Below are positions 13,171 to 23,936 of a stretch of DNA of 64,000 nt, piece after piece. The stretch's first letter is position 1. Each line of letters opens with the position of its first letter. The notes under the pieces were generated by a model that was not told the DNA's origin, did not search any database, and saw only the letters and a list, made by a program, of their open reading frames with translations. Location of the stretch: contig OZ010603.1 in NCBI GenBank assembly GCA_963932145.1, positions 81,700,755 through 81,764,754 on the forward strand, read 5' to 3'. The position numbers were made by a program, and so were the translations under genes. The DNA comes from Acanthosepion lycidas. Its lineage: Eukaryota; Mollusca; Cephalopoda; Sepiida; Sepiidae.

Positions 13171-13531
13171 TTAAGGGACTGTCATAAATAGATAGATAAG
13201 TAACAAGCTGTAATAGATAGATAGATAGATATATAGATAGATAGATATTAGGTTGGTGCAAAAATAATGACGTAATAACGTCGTTTTTTGACGTTAAAAT
13301 ACGTCAAAAAGCGATATTATTACGTCATTATTTTTGCACCAACCTAATACATAGATAGTCAGATAGATATGAACACACTTAGACATGAGCAAACTTAGAT
13401 ATGAACAAACTTAAATAGATAGATAGATAGATAGATAGATATGAACACACTTAGATATGAAGAAACTTAGATAGATAGATAGATAGATATGAACACACTT
13501 AGATATGAACACACTTAGATATGAAGAAATT

Positions 13532-13605
<74 letters not shown>
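12560..13605. repeat. GATA minisatellite
   Basis: Eight units of ~85-105 bp join a GATA run to a constant segment, TTAAGGGACTGTCATAAATA plus GATAAGTAACAAGCTGTAATA, from 12570 to 13225. After a MITE (13248-13347) a second GATA array (13350-13605) uses a different spacer, TATGAACACACTTAGA. Confidence 0.93.
13248..13347. mobile_element. Mariner-type MITE, copy 2, inserted in the GATA array
   Basis: A 100-bp near-palindrome from TTAGGTTGGTGCAAAAATAA to TTTTTGCACCAACCTAA is flanked by TA. It separates two GATA arrays. Confidence 0.95.
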
Positions 13606-13956
13606 TGAACACGCTGATAGATAGACAGAGCGAGAAAGAGTGGGGAGATTGAAAGAGAGGAAAACATGGAGATAGTTATGAATAGACTTTGATAGATATA
13701 TAGATGGATACGAACAGACTAAAATAGATAATAATAGATATGAACCAATAATTCAGGATCGATCGATCGATAGATGTGAACAAAATTAGACAGGTAGATA
13801 GATCGATAAAGACAGTGAGAGATGTTAAAAAAAAATAAAAAGAAAAGAATAAAAAAATCATTCTGAAAGAGAAATACAGAATATTTGAGAGAACGGGAAA
13901 AAATGAGAAAAGTGTATAAACTCAGAAGGGGAAAATCTGAATATGGGCAATGGGGA

Positions 13957-13958
<2 letters not shown>
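13606..13958. other. Degenerate GATA-rich DNA
   Basis: Scattered GATA and GATC runs decay into AT-rich sequence. No gene seen. Confidence 0.5.
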
Positions 13959-14022
<64 letters not shown>

Positions 14023-14302
14023 AAGAAGAAATAACAATAATAAGTAGAAGAATACTAAGAAGAAGATTAAGAAGAAGAAGAAGAAGAAGAAGGTGATGAT
14101 GATGATGATGAAGACGAAGAAGGAGGAAAAGAAGAAAAAATGAAAAGAAGGAAAATAATAATAATATTAATAATAATAATGATAATAATAATAATAATAA
14201 TAAGAAGAAGAAGAAGAAGAAGAAAAAGAAACAACAATAATAATAAGAAGAATACTAAGAATAAAATTAAGAAGAAGAAGTAGGAGAAGAAGAAGGGGAG
14301 AA

Positions 14303-14346
<44 letters not shown>

Positions 14347-14492
14347 CGAAGAAGGAGGAAAAGAAGAAAATTAAGAAGAAGGGGAAAAGAAGAAAAAATG
14401 AAAAGAAGCAAAATAATAATAATATTAATAATAATGATAATAATAATAACAACAACAAAAACAACAACAACAATAATAATAATAATAAGCAG
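13959..14492. repeat. AAT, GAA, GAT and AAC arrays
   Basis: Compound trinucleotide arrays include a GAT run at 14304-14346 and duplicated AAT-GAA blocks (13959-14035 and 14153-14225). It directly precedes the LINE end at 14496. Confidence 0.9.
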
Positions 14493-14495
14493 ATA

Positions 14496-15015
14496 GGACC
14501 TGTTACAATTCTATGGGACTACACAATACAAAACAATCAAAGCTAACCGCCCAGATATTGTTATTAAAGACCACAAACAAAAACGGTGCCTCCTTATTGA
14601 TATGGCAGTCCCTGCTGACTGCAATATATCTTTGAAGATATTCAAAAAGTTATTAAAATACAAGGACCTTGAAATAGAAATCTCGAAAATGTGGCATATG
14701 GGAACATCAACAATCCCTGTTGTAGTTGGAGCCCTAGGACTGGTTGGAAAAGATTGCAGTAGACTAATTGAAGGGATTCCTGGAAGTCCATGCCTCAAGG
14801 AGATACAAAAAATTGTTCTGACAAGTACAGCCCACACTTTACGAAAGGCTTTATCTATGTAATTCCTTTTTTTTTTCTTTTTTTTTTTTTTTTTTTTTGT
14901 CAGTGGAAAGTGTCATGATGCCATTTTTAACCTTAGGTCCCTGGGCGGGACCCGGAAAGAAATGTGTAAACGCCAGAAATCAAAGAAAATAAAAAATAAT
15001 AATAATAATAATAGT
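14496..15015 (+). mobile_element. RLE-type LINE (R4/Dong-like), 5'-truncated 3' end
   Basis: The start GPVTILWDYTIQ is in one frame. After a one-base shift near 14535 the frame continues to 14862 with RPDIVIKDHKQKRCLLID, then MAVPAD, KYKDLEIEI, TSTIPVVVGALG and IQKIVLTSTAHTLRKALSM, ending TAA. RPD followed by D fits the restriction-like endonuclease (RLE) active site of R2/R4-type LINEs. A ~130-bp 3' UTR with poly-T ends in an AAT tail (14992-15013). Trinucleotide arrays lie on both sides. The clade name is from memory. Confidence 0.85.
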
Positions 15016-15379
15016 AATCAGTCAGAGTAGGTTAAGATAAACGAGCAAGTGAAAGTTTTGGGAGCTATCGATCTGTAAACTGACCGCAATCATTGCTTGA
15101 AGACGAAGAGACAGATTCTTGTCTTTCTCAAAGCCAATCGCCTAAAAACGAATGTAACGGAAATGTCATCACTTAAACTCGGCACCCCAACTGCATTATT
15201 TAGGCGTCGATAACTGCTATAATACCTGCACATATAACGCTAAGAAGGGAATCGAAATTAACATTAAATAAAGCCCAAGGAAGAATTGATAAGTGACAAT
15301 AATAAAAAAAGATGATTAGTCATAAGAAGCAAATGAATAATGATGACTCATGAAAAGTATTTACTAACGTTAAATCAAT
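15016..15379. other. Unassigned DNA
   Basis: No frame, repeat or RNA signal recognised. Confidence 0.4.
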
Positions 15380-15575
15380 GGTCTAATGGATAGTGACTCG
15401 GATTGAGGTATCGGAGAGCTGAGTTCGAATCCCATTATGCGTTCATAATATTCACTTACACGCTAATACCTTTGGGAAAGGTTTGAATCTATTTATCCCC
15501 CAGCTATGGGTAAATAGCAAAACATACTGGGTCCTTATAGCCTTGGCAACCGGTCTAGGAACTCTGAATATAAAC
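15380..15575 (+). mobile_element. tRNA-Arg-like SINE, sense copy
   Basis: An A-box-like GGTCTAATGGATAGTG and a B box GAGTTCGAATCC lie at tRNA spacing. A body follows with TTCACTTACACGCTAATACC, AGCTATGGGTAAATAGCA and TGGCAACCGGTCTA. The same body occurs at 45058-45245 and antisense at 19828, 29895 and 46895. This matches the octopus OR-type, tRNA-Arg-derived SINEs as I recall them. Confidence 0.8.
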
Positions 15576-15589
15576 CTTCCTGGGCATCG

Positions 15590-16035
15590 CTAGACTATCT
15601 CGCTGCATTACATGTAGTGCCCTCAAACCCTAATAGGTTACGGAATGTAAAATGCACTCACGAACCATATGTAGTACGGGATCTTACCGCTGCCCTTTGA
15701 TCAGTATCCCGTCTAAGATTTCTATAGACGTTGGTGTGCAAGCAACTACTTTAAAGGAAAGCTAGACCACCGATTGTAAATGTTGTCGGATTTTATAACT
15801 CGTCAATCCTTGGTTTATGCAATGTCCAGTTTTGTACGGGGAATCTAATGTTGAGTCAGATTATCCACGCTAACGATTATCCCACACCATGGCGCTTTAC
15901 AGCTACAGATTAAAACTAATGTCTTATCTCACTGAAATGCTAAATTGCCTTTTGTCATAGCTAACAAGAGAATCCTAGCCCACTTTTGAGTTCCTTATGA
16001 GATCGTTCCATGAATGCAGAGATGGTAAACATTTT
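15590..16035. repeat. Dispersed repeat shared with 8210-8375
   Basis: TCTTACCGCTGCCCTTTGAT, ATGTCTTATCTCACTGAAAT and CCATGAATGCAGAG recur in the same order as at 8220-8370, with about 190 bp of extra sequence here. Family unknown. Confidence 0.65.
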
Positions 16036-16054
16036 ATCATACATTACAAGAGAT

Positions 16055-16200
16055 GTGGAGCACCTTGAAGTGGTATAGTGGTTAGCAAGCTTGTCTCGCT
16101 AGAACAATTACAACTGAGTAATGAGTTCGGACCTCAATGGGTGCCCCCTACTTTCAGCCTTGTGCCATATCTAAGTTAGGTTTGGAAAGTTGCTATATTA
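16055..16200 (+). mobile_element. Second tRNA-derived SINE family, sense copy
   Basis: A-box-like AGTGGTATAGTGGTTAGCAA, a long anticodon-region insert with TTGTCTCGCTAGAACAATTA, then B-box-like GAGTTCGGACC and a tail with CCTTGTGCCATATCTAAG. Related copies: 18120-18225 (-), 48600-48730, 49645-49750 and 49755-50100. Confidence 0.7.
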
Positions 16201-17200
16201 CAAGAGAAGTTAGGAGTGCAATTAAATTATTTTTTTTGTAGTTTTTTTTTTAATTATTTTTTATATTCTTCTAAAATATTGTACGACATTGAATAAAATT
16301 CACAGGTGGGAAATTTTGAGATTGGCTCGTTGCCATACACACACCAACATTTTTCCAGAAGCAACGAATTTTTTTTTCCTTTTTTTTTTTATTTATGAAA
16401 TATTACTACACAAGTATATGTATTAAGTACGCTAAACGATATCGTAAGTAAACGTGTAACATATTTATTTCTGTAATGGATGGAAGCTTCTTCAAGGCAG
16501 ATGTGGGTTCTGTTTTGTTTTTGTTGTTACTTTTTTTTTTGTTTGTTTAACTTTTATCTTAACGAAACGATTACGATCAGATCGGCTGCAGGTGCGTCTA
16601 AGAAAGAGAAGAAAAAAAAAGAAGAAATGAAAACTTGCGGGTAAATAAATGCGTCGACAAGAAAGAAAAGCAATTGTTTTTCGAAACGACTGCGACAAAA
16701 TTCTATTTATGATTGATGCGATGTCGAAATACTTACAAGCACAAGTTTATTACATACAATCTCTAGCTTCTCCAATTATATTTGGCAAAATACAGAGAAT
16801 ATCATAGAATCTAGAATTGCTAGGACGATTCGTCTAAAACATTTAAGGGCAGCTGACAAGATATTTTATTCCCGTGTTATCGTATACTTGCAGGAAATGA
16901 GACTGATTCAGAAGGGCTTTTTTTAGATGTTGGATTATTGGCATATATACAATATACTGCTTGTTAGGCATAGCAAATATATAGGCGAAGTGTCTAAACA
17001 ACCAAAGATTTGTATTTATGAATACAGAATAAACGACCCCAGGGAGAACCCATTAAATTTCTTAGTATCACACAGAAATATTGGTAAATTTGGTTCTTCT
17101 CACCTAACAAATAAACAGTATATCAAAAGGAAGGTTTCCCCTTGAAATCACTATTATTCTAAAAATCTTCAAGTCTCAGTAATTTTTTTTTTTTTTTTTT
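16201..17200. other. AT-rich unassigned DNA
   Basis: Poly-T runs and short frames only. Nothing recognised. Confidence 0.45.
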
Positions 17201-17204
17201 TTTT

Positions 17205-17797
17205 GGTTTTAAAAAGTGATGATTAGAATTGTAAGATTATCGAAACATATGAAAGTGAATTTATACATTTTTTTGTTACTGAGAATTGCAAATTGTTTAT
17301 TTCCCCTTTTTATTTGATATTAGGTTGGTGCAAAAATAATGACGTCATAATGTCGTTTTTTGACGTATTTTTTAACGTCAAAAACGACATTGTTACGTCA
17401 TTATTTTTGCACCAACCTAATATATTATTGGAATGGTTGGTATAACATCGGCTAATTGCCAATCGATTCGAACTTTATAAAATGGTAAATAATAAAGGTT
17501 TCCCTATGGTTGGTTCACATATTTTAATAATTTCGTTTATAAATTTATTTTTCGTATTTATTTCTTTATAAATTGGTAAATGTTAAATATTGCATTACAT
17601 TAGTTTTATTTGTATTATTTTTTAGAATGTTGTAAATATAAAATGATTTTTGTAAATAAACATCCCCATAAATATTGTTTAGTATTTTTGCTGTAAATTC
17701 TCATCCCCGCCCCCCGCAAAAAAAATATATAAATTCACTTCCATCATATGTTTTGGTATTATTCCAATTTCAATAATAATAATGCCTTTTTAAAACA
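17205..17797. mobile_element. Long-TIR non-autonomous element with nested MITE
   Basis: The left end (GGTTTTAAAAAGTGATGATT to ~17300) and right end (17690-17797, ending CCTTTTTAAAAC) are ~95-bp inverted repeats. The interior includes TCGATTCGAACTTTATAAAA and AT-rich sequence shared with 19116-19612. The MITE at 17320-17420 lies inside it. Confidence 0.75.
17320..17420. mobile_element. Mariner-type MITE, copy 3 (nested)
   Basis: A 101-bp near-palindrome TTAGGTTGGTGCAAAAATAA to TTTTTGCACCAACCTAA with TA on both sides. It interrupts the long-TIR element; the corresponding region of the 19116-19612 copy is uninterrupted. Confidence 0.95.
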
Positions 17798-17849
17798 GTA
17801 AGCGTTACCGAAGAGTGAAGGTAATTAAAAAAGCGGTGTCATGTGAAAA

Positions 17850-18119
17850 AATGTCCTTGTGAAACTACGTCTTACTGTTGGTAAATTTAACGCTATTTGC
17901 TAAAACATCTTTGATAACGTTTGAGAAAGTAAACCAATCCAAAATCTTCGAGAAAGAAATCAGTAGAATTCGACATCTCAAGAGACAAACAACTTTACCT
18001 GTTGTTATTAGGTTTTGTTATTGGAATATCAAAACGAGTAAAGAAATATATAGATCTATTTCCTGGAAGCAATAAAATATATGGTAATTTACTAAACGTG
18101 ACTTTGATGTGGAACACGG
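17850..18119. other. Unassigned DNA with a duplicated 35-bp segment
   Basis: TATTTCCTGGAAGCAATAAA (18057) is repeated as TCAATTTCCTGGAAGCAGTA (19081). A 65-codon frame (17878-18075) has no recognisable domain. Confidence 0.4.
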
Positions 18120-18225
18120 TTGAAATTGTGGGGCACCTAGTGAGGATCGAACTCGCTATTCAGTCTTAATTGATCTAGGGGGCGAGCTTGCTGACCACAA
18201 CACCATTTTGAAGCGCCTTAAGCTC
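18120..18225 (-). mobile_element. Second-family SINE, antisense copy
   Basis: The reverse complement reads GGTGTTGTGGTCAGCAAGCT, then a GATCAATTAAGACTGAATAG region, then GAGTTCGATCCTCACTAGGT. It matches the sense copies at 16058 and 49755. Confidence 0.7.
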
Positions 18226-18489
18226 TAAATATATAAACTGCAAAAAAAAAATCATATCATGGCTACTTCTCACATCTTGGGGTAGATTTCTCTCTATGCA
18301 GTGGCCAGAATTACATATTTTTGATTGCATGGTGCCTTCTCTGTTTGCATCTTTTTACATAAAAACTTGTCTCTTGGCGTCTCTGGATGCGACTTGTGCG
18401 TAACTAGAGGCCCTTTGAATGATAAAAAAAAAAGAACACAACACATTGAAAACAAATCCCAGTTTAATCGATATAAAAATAAATCATCT

Positions 18490-18830
18490 TGATTAATAGT
18501 CGGTGCATATATTTTAATAATTTAATAAATGTTTATAAATTTAAGACTAAAAAATTGTTTTCACATTCATTTCTTTATAAATTGCTAAATGATTGATATT
18601 GCATTACATTTTTTTTTAGAATATTGTAAACACAAAATTATTGTTGTAAATAAACAATCTAATAAATAAATCGTGTTTAATACTTTGCTGTAAATTCTCA
18701 AGAATTTATAAATTCACTTTCATCCTATGTTTAAGTTTCATTACAATTCTAATAATCGCTTTTTAAAACAATAAACATTCCTGAGTGAAGGTAGTTAAAA
18801 TAATAGCGGTGTCAAAAGAAAAGCCGTTCT
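18490..18830. repeat. Partial third copy of the long-TIR element
   Basis: The interior and right arm (CATATATTTTAATAATTTAA to CGCTTTTTAAAACA) plus a shared downstream flank (GTGAAGGTAGTTAAAATAAT) are present. No left arm is seen. The same flank after all three copies suggests the mobile unit extends past the right arm. Confidence 0.7.
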
Positions 18831-19115
18831 TTTGACACACTTGTTTAGGGTACGATGTTTCACAATTGCCAAAAATACATTGTAAGACACAAAAACGTTA
18901 AAAGATTACCTATTCTTTTGGATAACGAAAAAGGGTCAAAAGTGATTTATGGCGATAAAAGCAAGTCGAACTGAATTTTAATGCAAGAGAATGTGTCCAA
19001 AAACTAAGTAATACAAAATAATAAGCAAAATTATAAAAGAAAGCCAATAAAATGGGTGGGGGGATAAAGAAATATATGAATCAATTTCCTGGAAGCAGTA
19101 AAAATTATGTTTATT

Positions 19116-19612
19116 GTTTTAAAAAGTGATCATTAGAATTGGAATAAAAGCTAAGCAGATGAAAGAGAATTTATACATTTCCTTTGTTCTTGAGAATGGT
19201 TAAATTATTTAGTTACACTATTTATTTGTTGAGCTATTTATTTGAACAGTTGGTAAAACATCGGCTAATTACCAATCGATTCGAACTTTATAAAATGGTA
19301 AATAATAAAAGTTCCCTTATAACTGGTTCACACATTTTAATAATTTAGTAAATGGTTATAAATTTATGAATGAAAAAATTGTTTTCATATTTATTTCTTT
19401 ATAAATTCGTAAATGATATTGCATTTCATTAGTTTTAATTGTATTAGTTTTTAGAATGTTGTAAATATAAAATTATTCTTGTAAATAAACAATCTAATAA
19501 ATAAATACTGTTGAATATGTTTGTTGTAAATTCTCATGAGCAAAAATATATAAATTCACTTTCATCATATGTTTAGGTTTTATTCCAATTCTAATCATCG
19601 CTTTTTAAAACA
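19116..19612. mobile_element. Long-TIR non-autonomous element, uninterrupted copy
   Basis: Termini GTTTTAAAAAGTGATCATTA and its inverted partner ending CTAATCATCGCTTTTTAAAA are ~95-bp inverted repeats around a ~300-bp AT-rich core. No transposase frame, so it is non-autonomous. The transposon superfamily is unknown. Confidence 0.75.
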
Positions 19613-19827
19613 ATATTCAGTGCCGAGAAGTGAAGGTAGTTAAAATAATAGCGGTGTCACAGGAAAAACCGCCCTCTTCACATTCCGTTTGCCGAAATAT
19701 TGAATCATTCTTTTTCTACGGCTTATCAACCCATTACAGGTTATCTAAATTCAAAAAGTTTTTTTAGGTTTTAAGAAATTTTGGGGGGAGGGGGTAATAA
19801 TAATTTTAGTGTGTGAAGTCTTACTAA

Positions 19828-19985
19828 TTAACCCATAGCTGGAGGGAGAAATGGTGGATTCATAAATTTCCCAAGGGTATTTGCACCTAAGTGATTATAG
19901 CAGAAACCAAGGGGAATTCGAACTCAGATTTTCGAGAGTTCCGAGCCATTATGCATTACACTACACACACATGCAAGGTTAAATC
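19828..19985 (-). mobile_element. tRNA-Arg-like SINE, antisense copy
   Basis: CCCATAGCTGGAGGGAGAA, CCCAAGGGTATTTGCACCTA and a reversed B box (GAATTCGAACTC) match the antisense SINE body, then a reversed A-box region. It is more diverged than the 46895 copy. Confidence 0.7.
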
Positions 19986-20016
19986 ATCTGGTATTCCCAA
20001 AGGAGTCACACATCTG

Positions 20017-20096
20017 TTAGGTTGGTGCACAAACAATGTCGTTTTCTCACATATGTTACTATGTGAGAAAACGACATTATTTTTGCACCAACCTAA
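20017..20096. mobile_element. Short mariner MITE (TCACATATG loop), copy 4
   Basis: An 80-bp palindrome, TTAGGTTGGTGCACAAACAA to TTTTTGCACCAACCTAA, has the interior GTCGTTTTCTCACATATG and its mirror. The interior equals the right terminal sequence of the mariner at 27142-27740. TA follows on the right; the left flank is TG. Confidence 0.92.
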
Positions 20097-20164
20097 TAGA
20101 TACAGACCCGGCTTGACGTTGCTTAACTTCCGTGATCGTACGGAACACTGAATAAAACAGGATA

Positions 20165-20880
20165 TAACTTCGATTTAAAGAAAACCTACCTTTTAAACAC
20201 GAACCATTACAAATAAAAACCGACCTTTTAAACCCACCTTTAAAAAATCTACCTTTAAAAAACCTACTTCTTAAACAAGAACCATTAAGGAGAAAAACAT
20301 ACCTTTTAAAAACATACCTTTGAAAAACTACCTTTTAAACAAGAACCATTGCAGAGAAATACCTACCTTTTAAACCTACCATTAAAAAACCTACCCTTTA
20401 AAAAACTAACTTCTAAACTAGAATCATTAGAGAAAAACCTATTTTTTAAACCTACCTTTAAAAACAATACCTTTTAAACAAGAACAATTACAAAGAAAAA
20501 CGTACCTTTTAAACCGGCCTTTTGAAAACCTACCTTTTAAACAACAACCATTACAGAGAAAAAGCTACCTTTTACAACTAGCATCAAAAAACCTACCTTT
20601 TAAAAACCTACTTTTTAAAACCTACCTTTTAAACAGGAAACATTACAGATAAAAACGTACTTTTAAACCATCATTTTTAAAAACATACCTTTAAAAAACC
20701 TACCTTTTAAACAAGAAATATTACAGAGAAAAACCTGTCTTTTAAACCTACCTTTTAAAAAACCTACCTTTGAAAAAACAACCTTTTAAACAAGAACCAA
20801 TAGAGAGAAAAAGCTACCTTTTAAACCATCATTTTTTAAAACCTACCTTTTAAACAAGAATCTTTAAAGAGAAAATACGT
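20165..20880. repeat. CCTACCTTTTAAA minisatellite
   Basis: Roughly 700 bp of short units built on AAACCTACCTTTTAAA alternate with AACAAGAACCATTACAGAGA. The higher-order unit is ~60-90 bp and irregular. No coding sense. Confidence 0.88.
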
Positions 20881-21132
20881 AGACGAAATAAATAGACTAC
20901 AAAGAAAACGCATCAGACTTAATTTACATCTTTGGAAAACCTACAAGGAAATTACAAGAACACCTAAATTGCGCAACTATCATTCCCGCTCCGATGTTTC
21001 CTTTTTGCATAAACTTTCAAAAATGAAAATCATTTTTATGAGCACGTAGTTGAGTAGTTGAAAATATCTCGACAGGATAGACAAAAGACTTCATGAACTG
21101 ACTCAGACCGAATACATTCGGTTGTTAAAGAC

Positions 21133-21134
<2 letters not shown>
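20881..21134. other. Unassigned segment
   Basis: Lies between the minisatellite and an AAT array. It could be an unrecognised stretch of the LINE that ends at 21640. No clear frame. Confidence 0.35.
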
Positions 21135-21191
<57 letters not shown>

Positions 21192-21638
21192 GATGTAACT
21201 ATCCTCTGGGGCATTTCAATTCAAACTGACAGGGTGACAAAAGTGAACAGACCTGATATTGTCATAAAAGAGATAAATTCAGTAAGTGTATGATTATTGA
21301 CATAGCAGTGCCATCTGAGAGAAACACCTCCTTGAAAATTATCTAGAAATTGTTCAAATAAAAGGACCTGCAGATCAAGATTAACAGGAAGTGGGAAATG
21401 AAAACTGAGACGAGTACCAGTAGTAATCGGAGCTCTGGGCCTTCTGAGAAAACGGAATGGACAATTTTACTAATAGTGTAACATCAACACACAAGTTGCC
21501 CGGAAGATCGCCCTATTAGGAATATCCTATATACTAAGAAAAGTGCTATCAATTAAAGGACAATTCTCCTATAGGGTCAAAGTACCATAGTTTAGGCCCG
21601 GATGTACGGGATTCAAAGCAGAAAACATAACGTACACA

Positions 21639-21671
<33 letters not shown>
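21135..21671 (+). mobile_element. RLE-type LINE, second 3' end, in an AAT array
   Basis: AAT runs at 21135-21190 and 21641-21671 bracket a decayed copy of the 14496-15015 element. Readable pieces are VTILWGISIQTDRVTKVNRP with DIVIKE, then across frameshifts IIDIAVPSERNTSLKI and a KDLQIKI segment. Many stops. The RPDIV part of the RLE site survives as RPDIVIKE. Confidence 0.75.
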
Positions 21672-21672
<1 letters not shown>

Positions 21673-21744
21673 GTAAGAAAAAGAACTAGTGAAGAAAAAA
21701 GATGAAAAATTGAAGAATATTTGAGAGGACGAAGTAAAATCTGA

Positions 21745-21827
<83 letters not shown>

Positions 21828-21898
21828 CGACGACGACGACGACAATAATAAAGAAAAAGTTAGAAATACAATCACAAATATTATCTTTCTGAACTGAA
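21672..21898. repeat. AAT/GAA/CGA arrays
   Basis: An AAT run at 21748-21788, a GAA run to 21826 and a short CGA run. Long antisense poly-Ser/Phe/Tyr frames are artefacts. Confidence 0.9.
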
Positions 21899-22004
21899 AA
21901 TGGAGATAAAATTTGACTATTTTTTTCCTCCATCGTTGGTTCAAACCTCTTTTGAAGCCATTAATACAACAGTTGAGTCTCATCCAATGATTATATTAAA
22001 ATTA

Positions 22005-22075
22005 ATATCTGAATTGGTAGCAGCAATGATGATGATCATGATGATCATCATCATTGCTGCCACCAATCCAGATAT
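22005..22075. repeat. ~70-bp palindrome
   Basis: ATATCTGAATTGGTAGCAGC and its mirror GCTGCCACCAATCCAGATAT surround GATGATGATC and its mirror, leaving only about 5 nt unpaired at the centre. There is one mismatch or bulge per arm. Confidence 0.88.
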
Positions 22076-22099
22076 AAAAATTCATAGGAATAAAAAGCC

Positions 22100-22273
22100 A
22101 CAATAACAATGGAGAGAAACAGTTATGATATAAAGGGGGAGATGAAGATAGCCAAGAAGAGAGCGAAGGAAGAGGAGGAGGAGAAGGAGGAGGAGAAGAA
22201 GAAGAAGAAGGGTAAACGGAGGGGATATGCATGAGGAGAAGAAGGCAAATAAGAAAAAACTGCGAAGAAGGGC

Positions 22274-22320
<47 letters not shown>

Positions 22321-22448
22321 GCTACAGAAGAAGAAGAAAAAGAAGAAGAAGAAGGAGAAGAAGAAGAATCTATAACGAAAGAAAAATAAGATGTTGATGA
22401 ATGAAACTAATAATAATAGTCACATGGAAGAAGAAGAAGAAGAAGAAG

Positions 22449-22479
<31 letters not shown>

Positions 22480-22500
22480 CGACGACGACGTCAATGATAA
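22100..22500. repeat. GAA/AAT compound repeat
   Basis: Contains the AGATAGCCAAGAAGAG and GCGAAGAAGGGCAATAAT segments of the 1-896 family, then a GAA run (22425-22478). Confidence 0.85.
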
Positions 22501-22917
22501 ATAAAAAGTTGAAATCTTTTTTTTTTATTATTAAAACCTTTTCTTATACAAACAAAGAACAGAAACAGTTTCTTCAATATAAATATCCGGAGGGAGGCCT
22601 AAAGGAAAAACTCAATAAAATGCCGCCTCACCATGAATAAATTTTACATATTTTAAAAAGATAATTCCCTCGGGAATTAAAAATCTGTTAAAATCTTTTG
22701 TGATAAAAATAAAGAAAAAAATCGAAATTATGTTCCAACTCGGAAACTTTAAACAGTAAAATAAATCAAACTATTGCTTTGTTTTAATTAATATTTAATT
22801 TTATTTGCTAAATTGTATTTTTTTTTTTCTCGATAGATTGGATCGGAATAAAAGTTTGCCGCGTTTTTTTTTGTTTTTTTTTTTTTTCAAATGAATATAG
22901 AACACTCATTTCTATAA
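22501..22917. other. AT-rich unassigned DNA
   Basis: Poly-T runs and short frames. Nothing recognised. Confidence 0.4.
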
Positions 22918-23164
22918 ATATTTCCATGGTAATTGTTCTAATGAACTTTCTTCTATGATAACTAGACTTTATGAATTTAAGCGCAGTACTCCATCGGTAG
23001 TAAGGTCTCTACATTTAGTGCTGAAATTACTATATTTCCAGGCTAAGAGTTACTTCTCTCGCACTTCTCGCTTGTGGAACTCTTTTCTGGTTTCTTGGTT
23101 CTCAGTCAACTTTGCTTTTAAAAAATTTGAATGCAATGCCAATCGCTATCTACTGACTTCTTAA
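22918..23164 (+). pseudogene. Jockey/CR1-type LINE, extreme C-terminus
   Basis: An open frame reads YFHGNCSNELSSMI, then a degraded linker, then SYFSRTSRLWNSFLVSWFSV and FKKFECNANRYLLTS before TAA at 23162. The YFHGNCSNEL, then SRTSRLWNS, then FK..NRYLL layout is the conserved end of Jockey/CR1-type RT proteins. Only the final ~80 residues remain. Confidence 0.75.
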
Positions 23165-23271
23165 TTACTCTTCTATTGTTCTCTCTTCTTAATAACCTTT
23201 CATTTTTTTCTTATTCTTTCACACTCAGTAACACCTTGTATCTTAGTGGCTAGATATAACCGTAAGTTCTA

Positions 23272-23370
23272 TTCTAACAGTTTCTTCTCTCGCACTTCTC
23301 GCTTGTGGAACTCTCTTTCGGCTTCTTGCTTCCCAGTCAACATTGATCTTTTAAATACCATGATCGGAAC
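23272..23370 (+). pseudogene. Second copy of the same LINE tail
   Basis: NSFFSRTSRLWNSLSASCFP VNIDLL repeats the SRTSRLWNS segment about 235 bp downstream of the first copy and breaks off within 35 residues. It points to a local duplication or two separate insertions. Confidence 0.65.
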
Positions 23371-23885
23371 TGTCACGCTAGTATAACCGGAGAAAGTTAT
23401 TATCGTGAGTTACAGAGGCTGAACCATTGTGAAGATTGTCGTTTCACCTGGTAATTCCGAAAAGGTAAAAACGCATCGATGTCTGCCGGCTTTAACTCGA
23501 GAAGAAACTTCTGCGGCTCAATTCTCAGTAGAAAGAATAAGAATATCAATCGAAAGGGTGTCCCGAAGAAAGTCATTAAATTAATCCCAATCAGTACGCT
23601 GGTAACAGAAAGAAGTTTTTTCAATAGAATGTCTTGTAATGTTTTCGCGATATTGCACCTGAAATATAGAATTCGTTAAGCCGCTGTAATTTGCATGTCT
23701 ATCTTTCCTCGTGACAGCATGACAATAAAATGCTTAGAGACCTCGTTACACCATAAGCAAATCATTTCCGTGAACTTGTCAGAATGCCTATTAAGATATC
23801 GTGTTCAAGAAGATTTATGCCGCGGTAACAGATTTATTTAATGTCTTTTCAATTATTATGAATGCCAGTCTTATGTATTTCACCT
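23371..23885. other. Unassigned DNA
   Basis: Two overlapping frames on opposite strands (23400-23680) have no recognisable domain. Confidence 0.4.
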
Positions 23886-23889
23886 TCTT

Positions 23890-23891
23890 CT

Positions 23892-23936
<45 letters not shown>

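Noticed and set aside
12560..13600. CRISPR-like regular array
   Set aside because: The spacers are the repeated constant segment and the repeats are GATA runs; this is an animal minisatellite.
15380..15460. Functional tRNA-Arg gene
   Set aside because: A and B boxes are present but acceptor-stem arms do not pair and a shared SINE body follows; four other copies exist.
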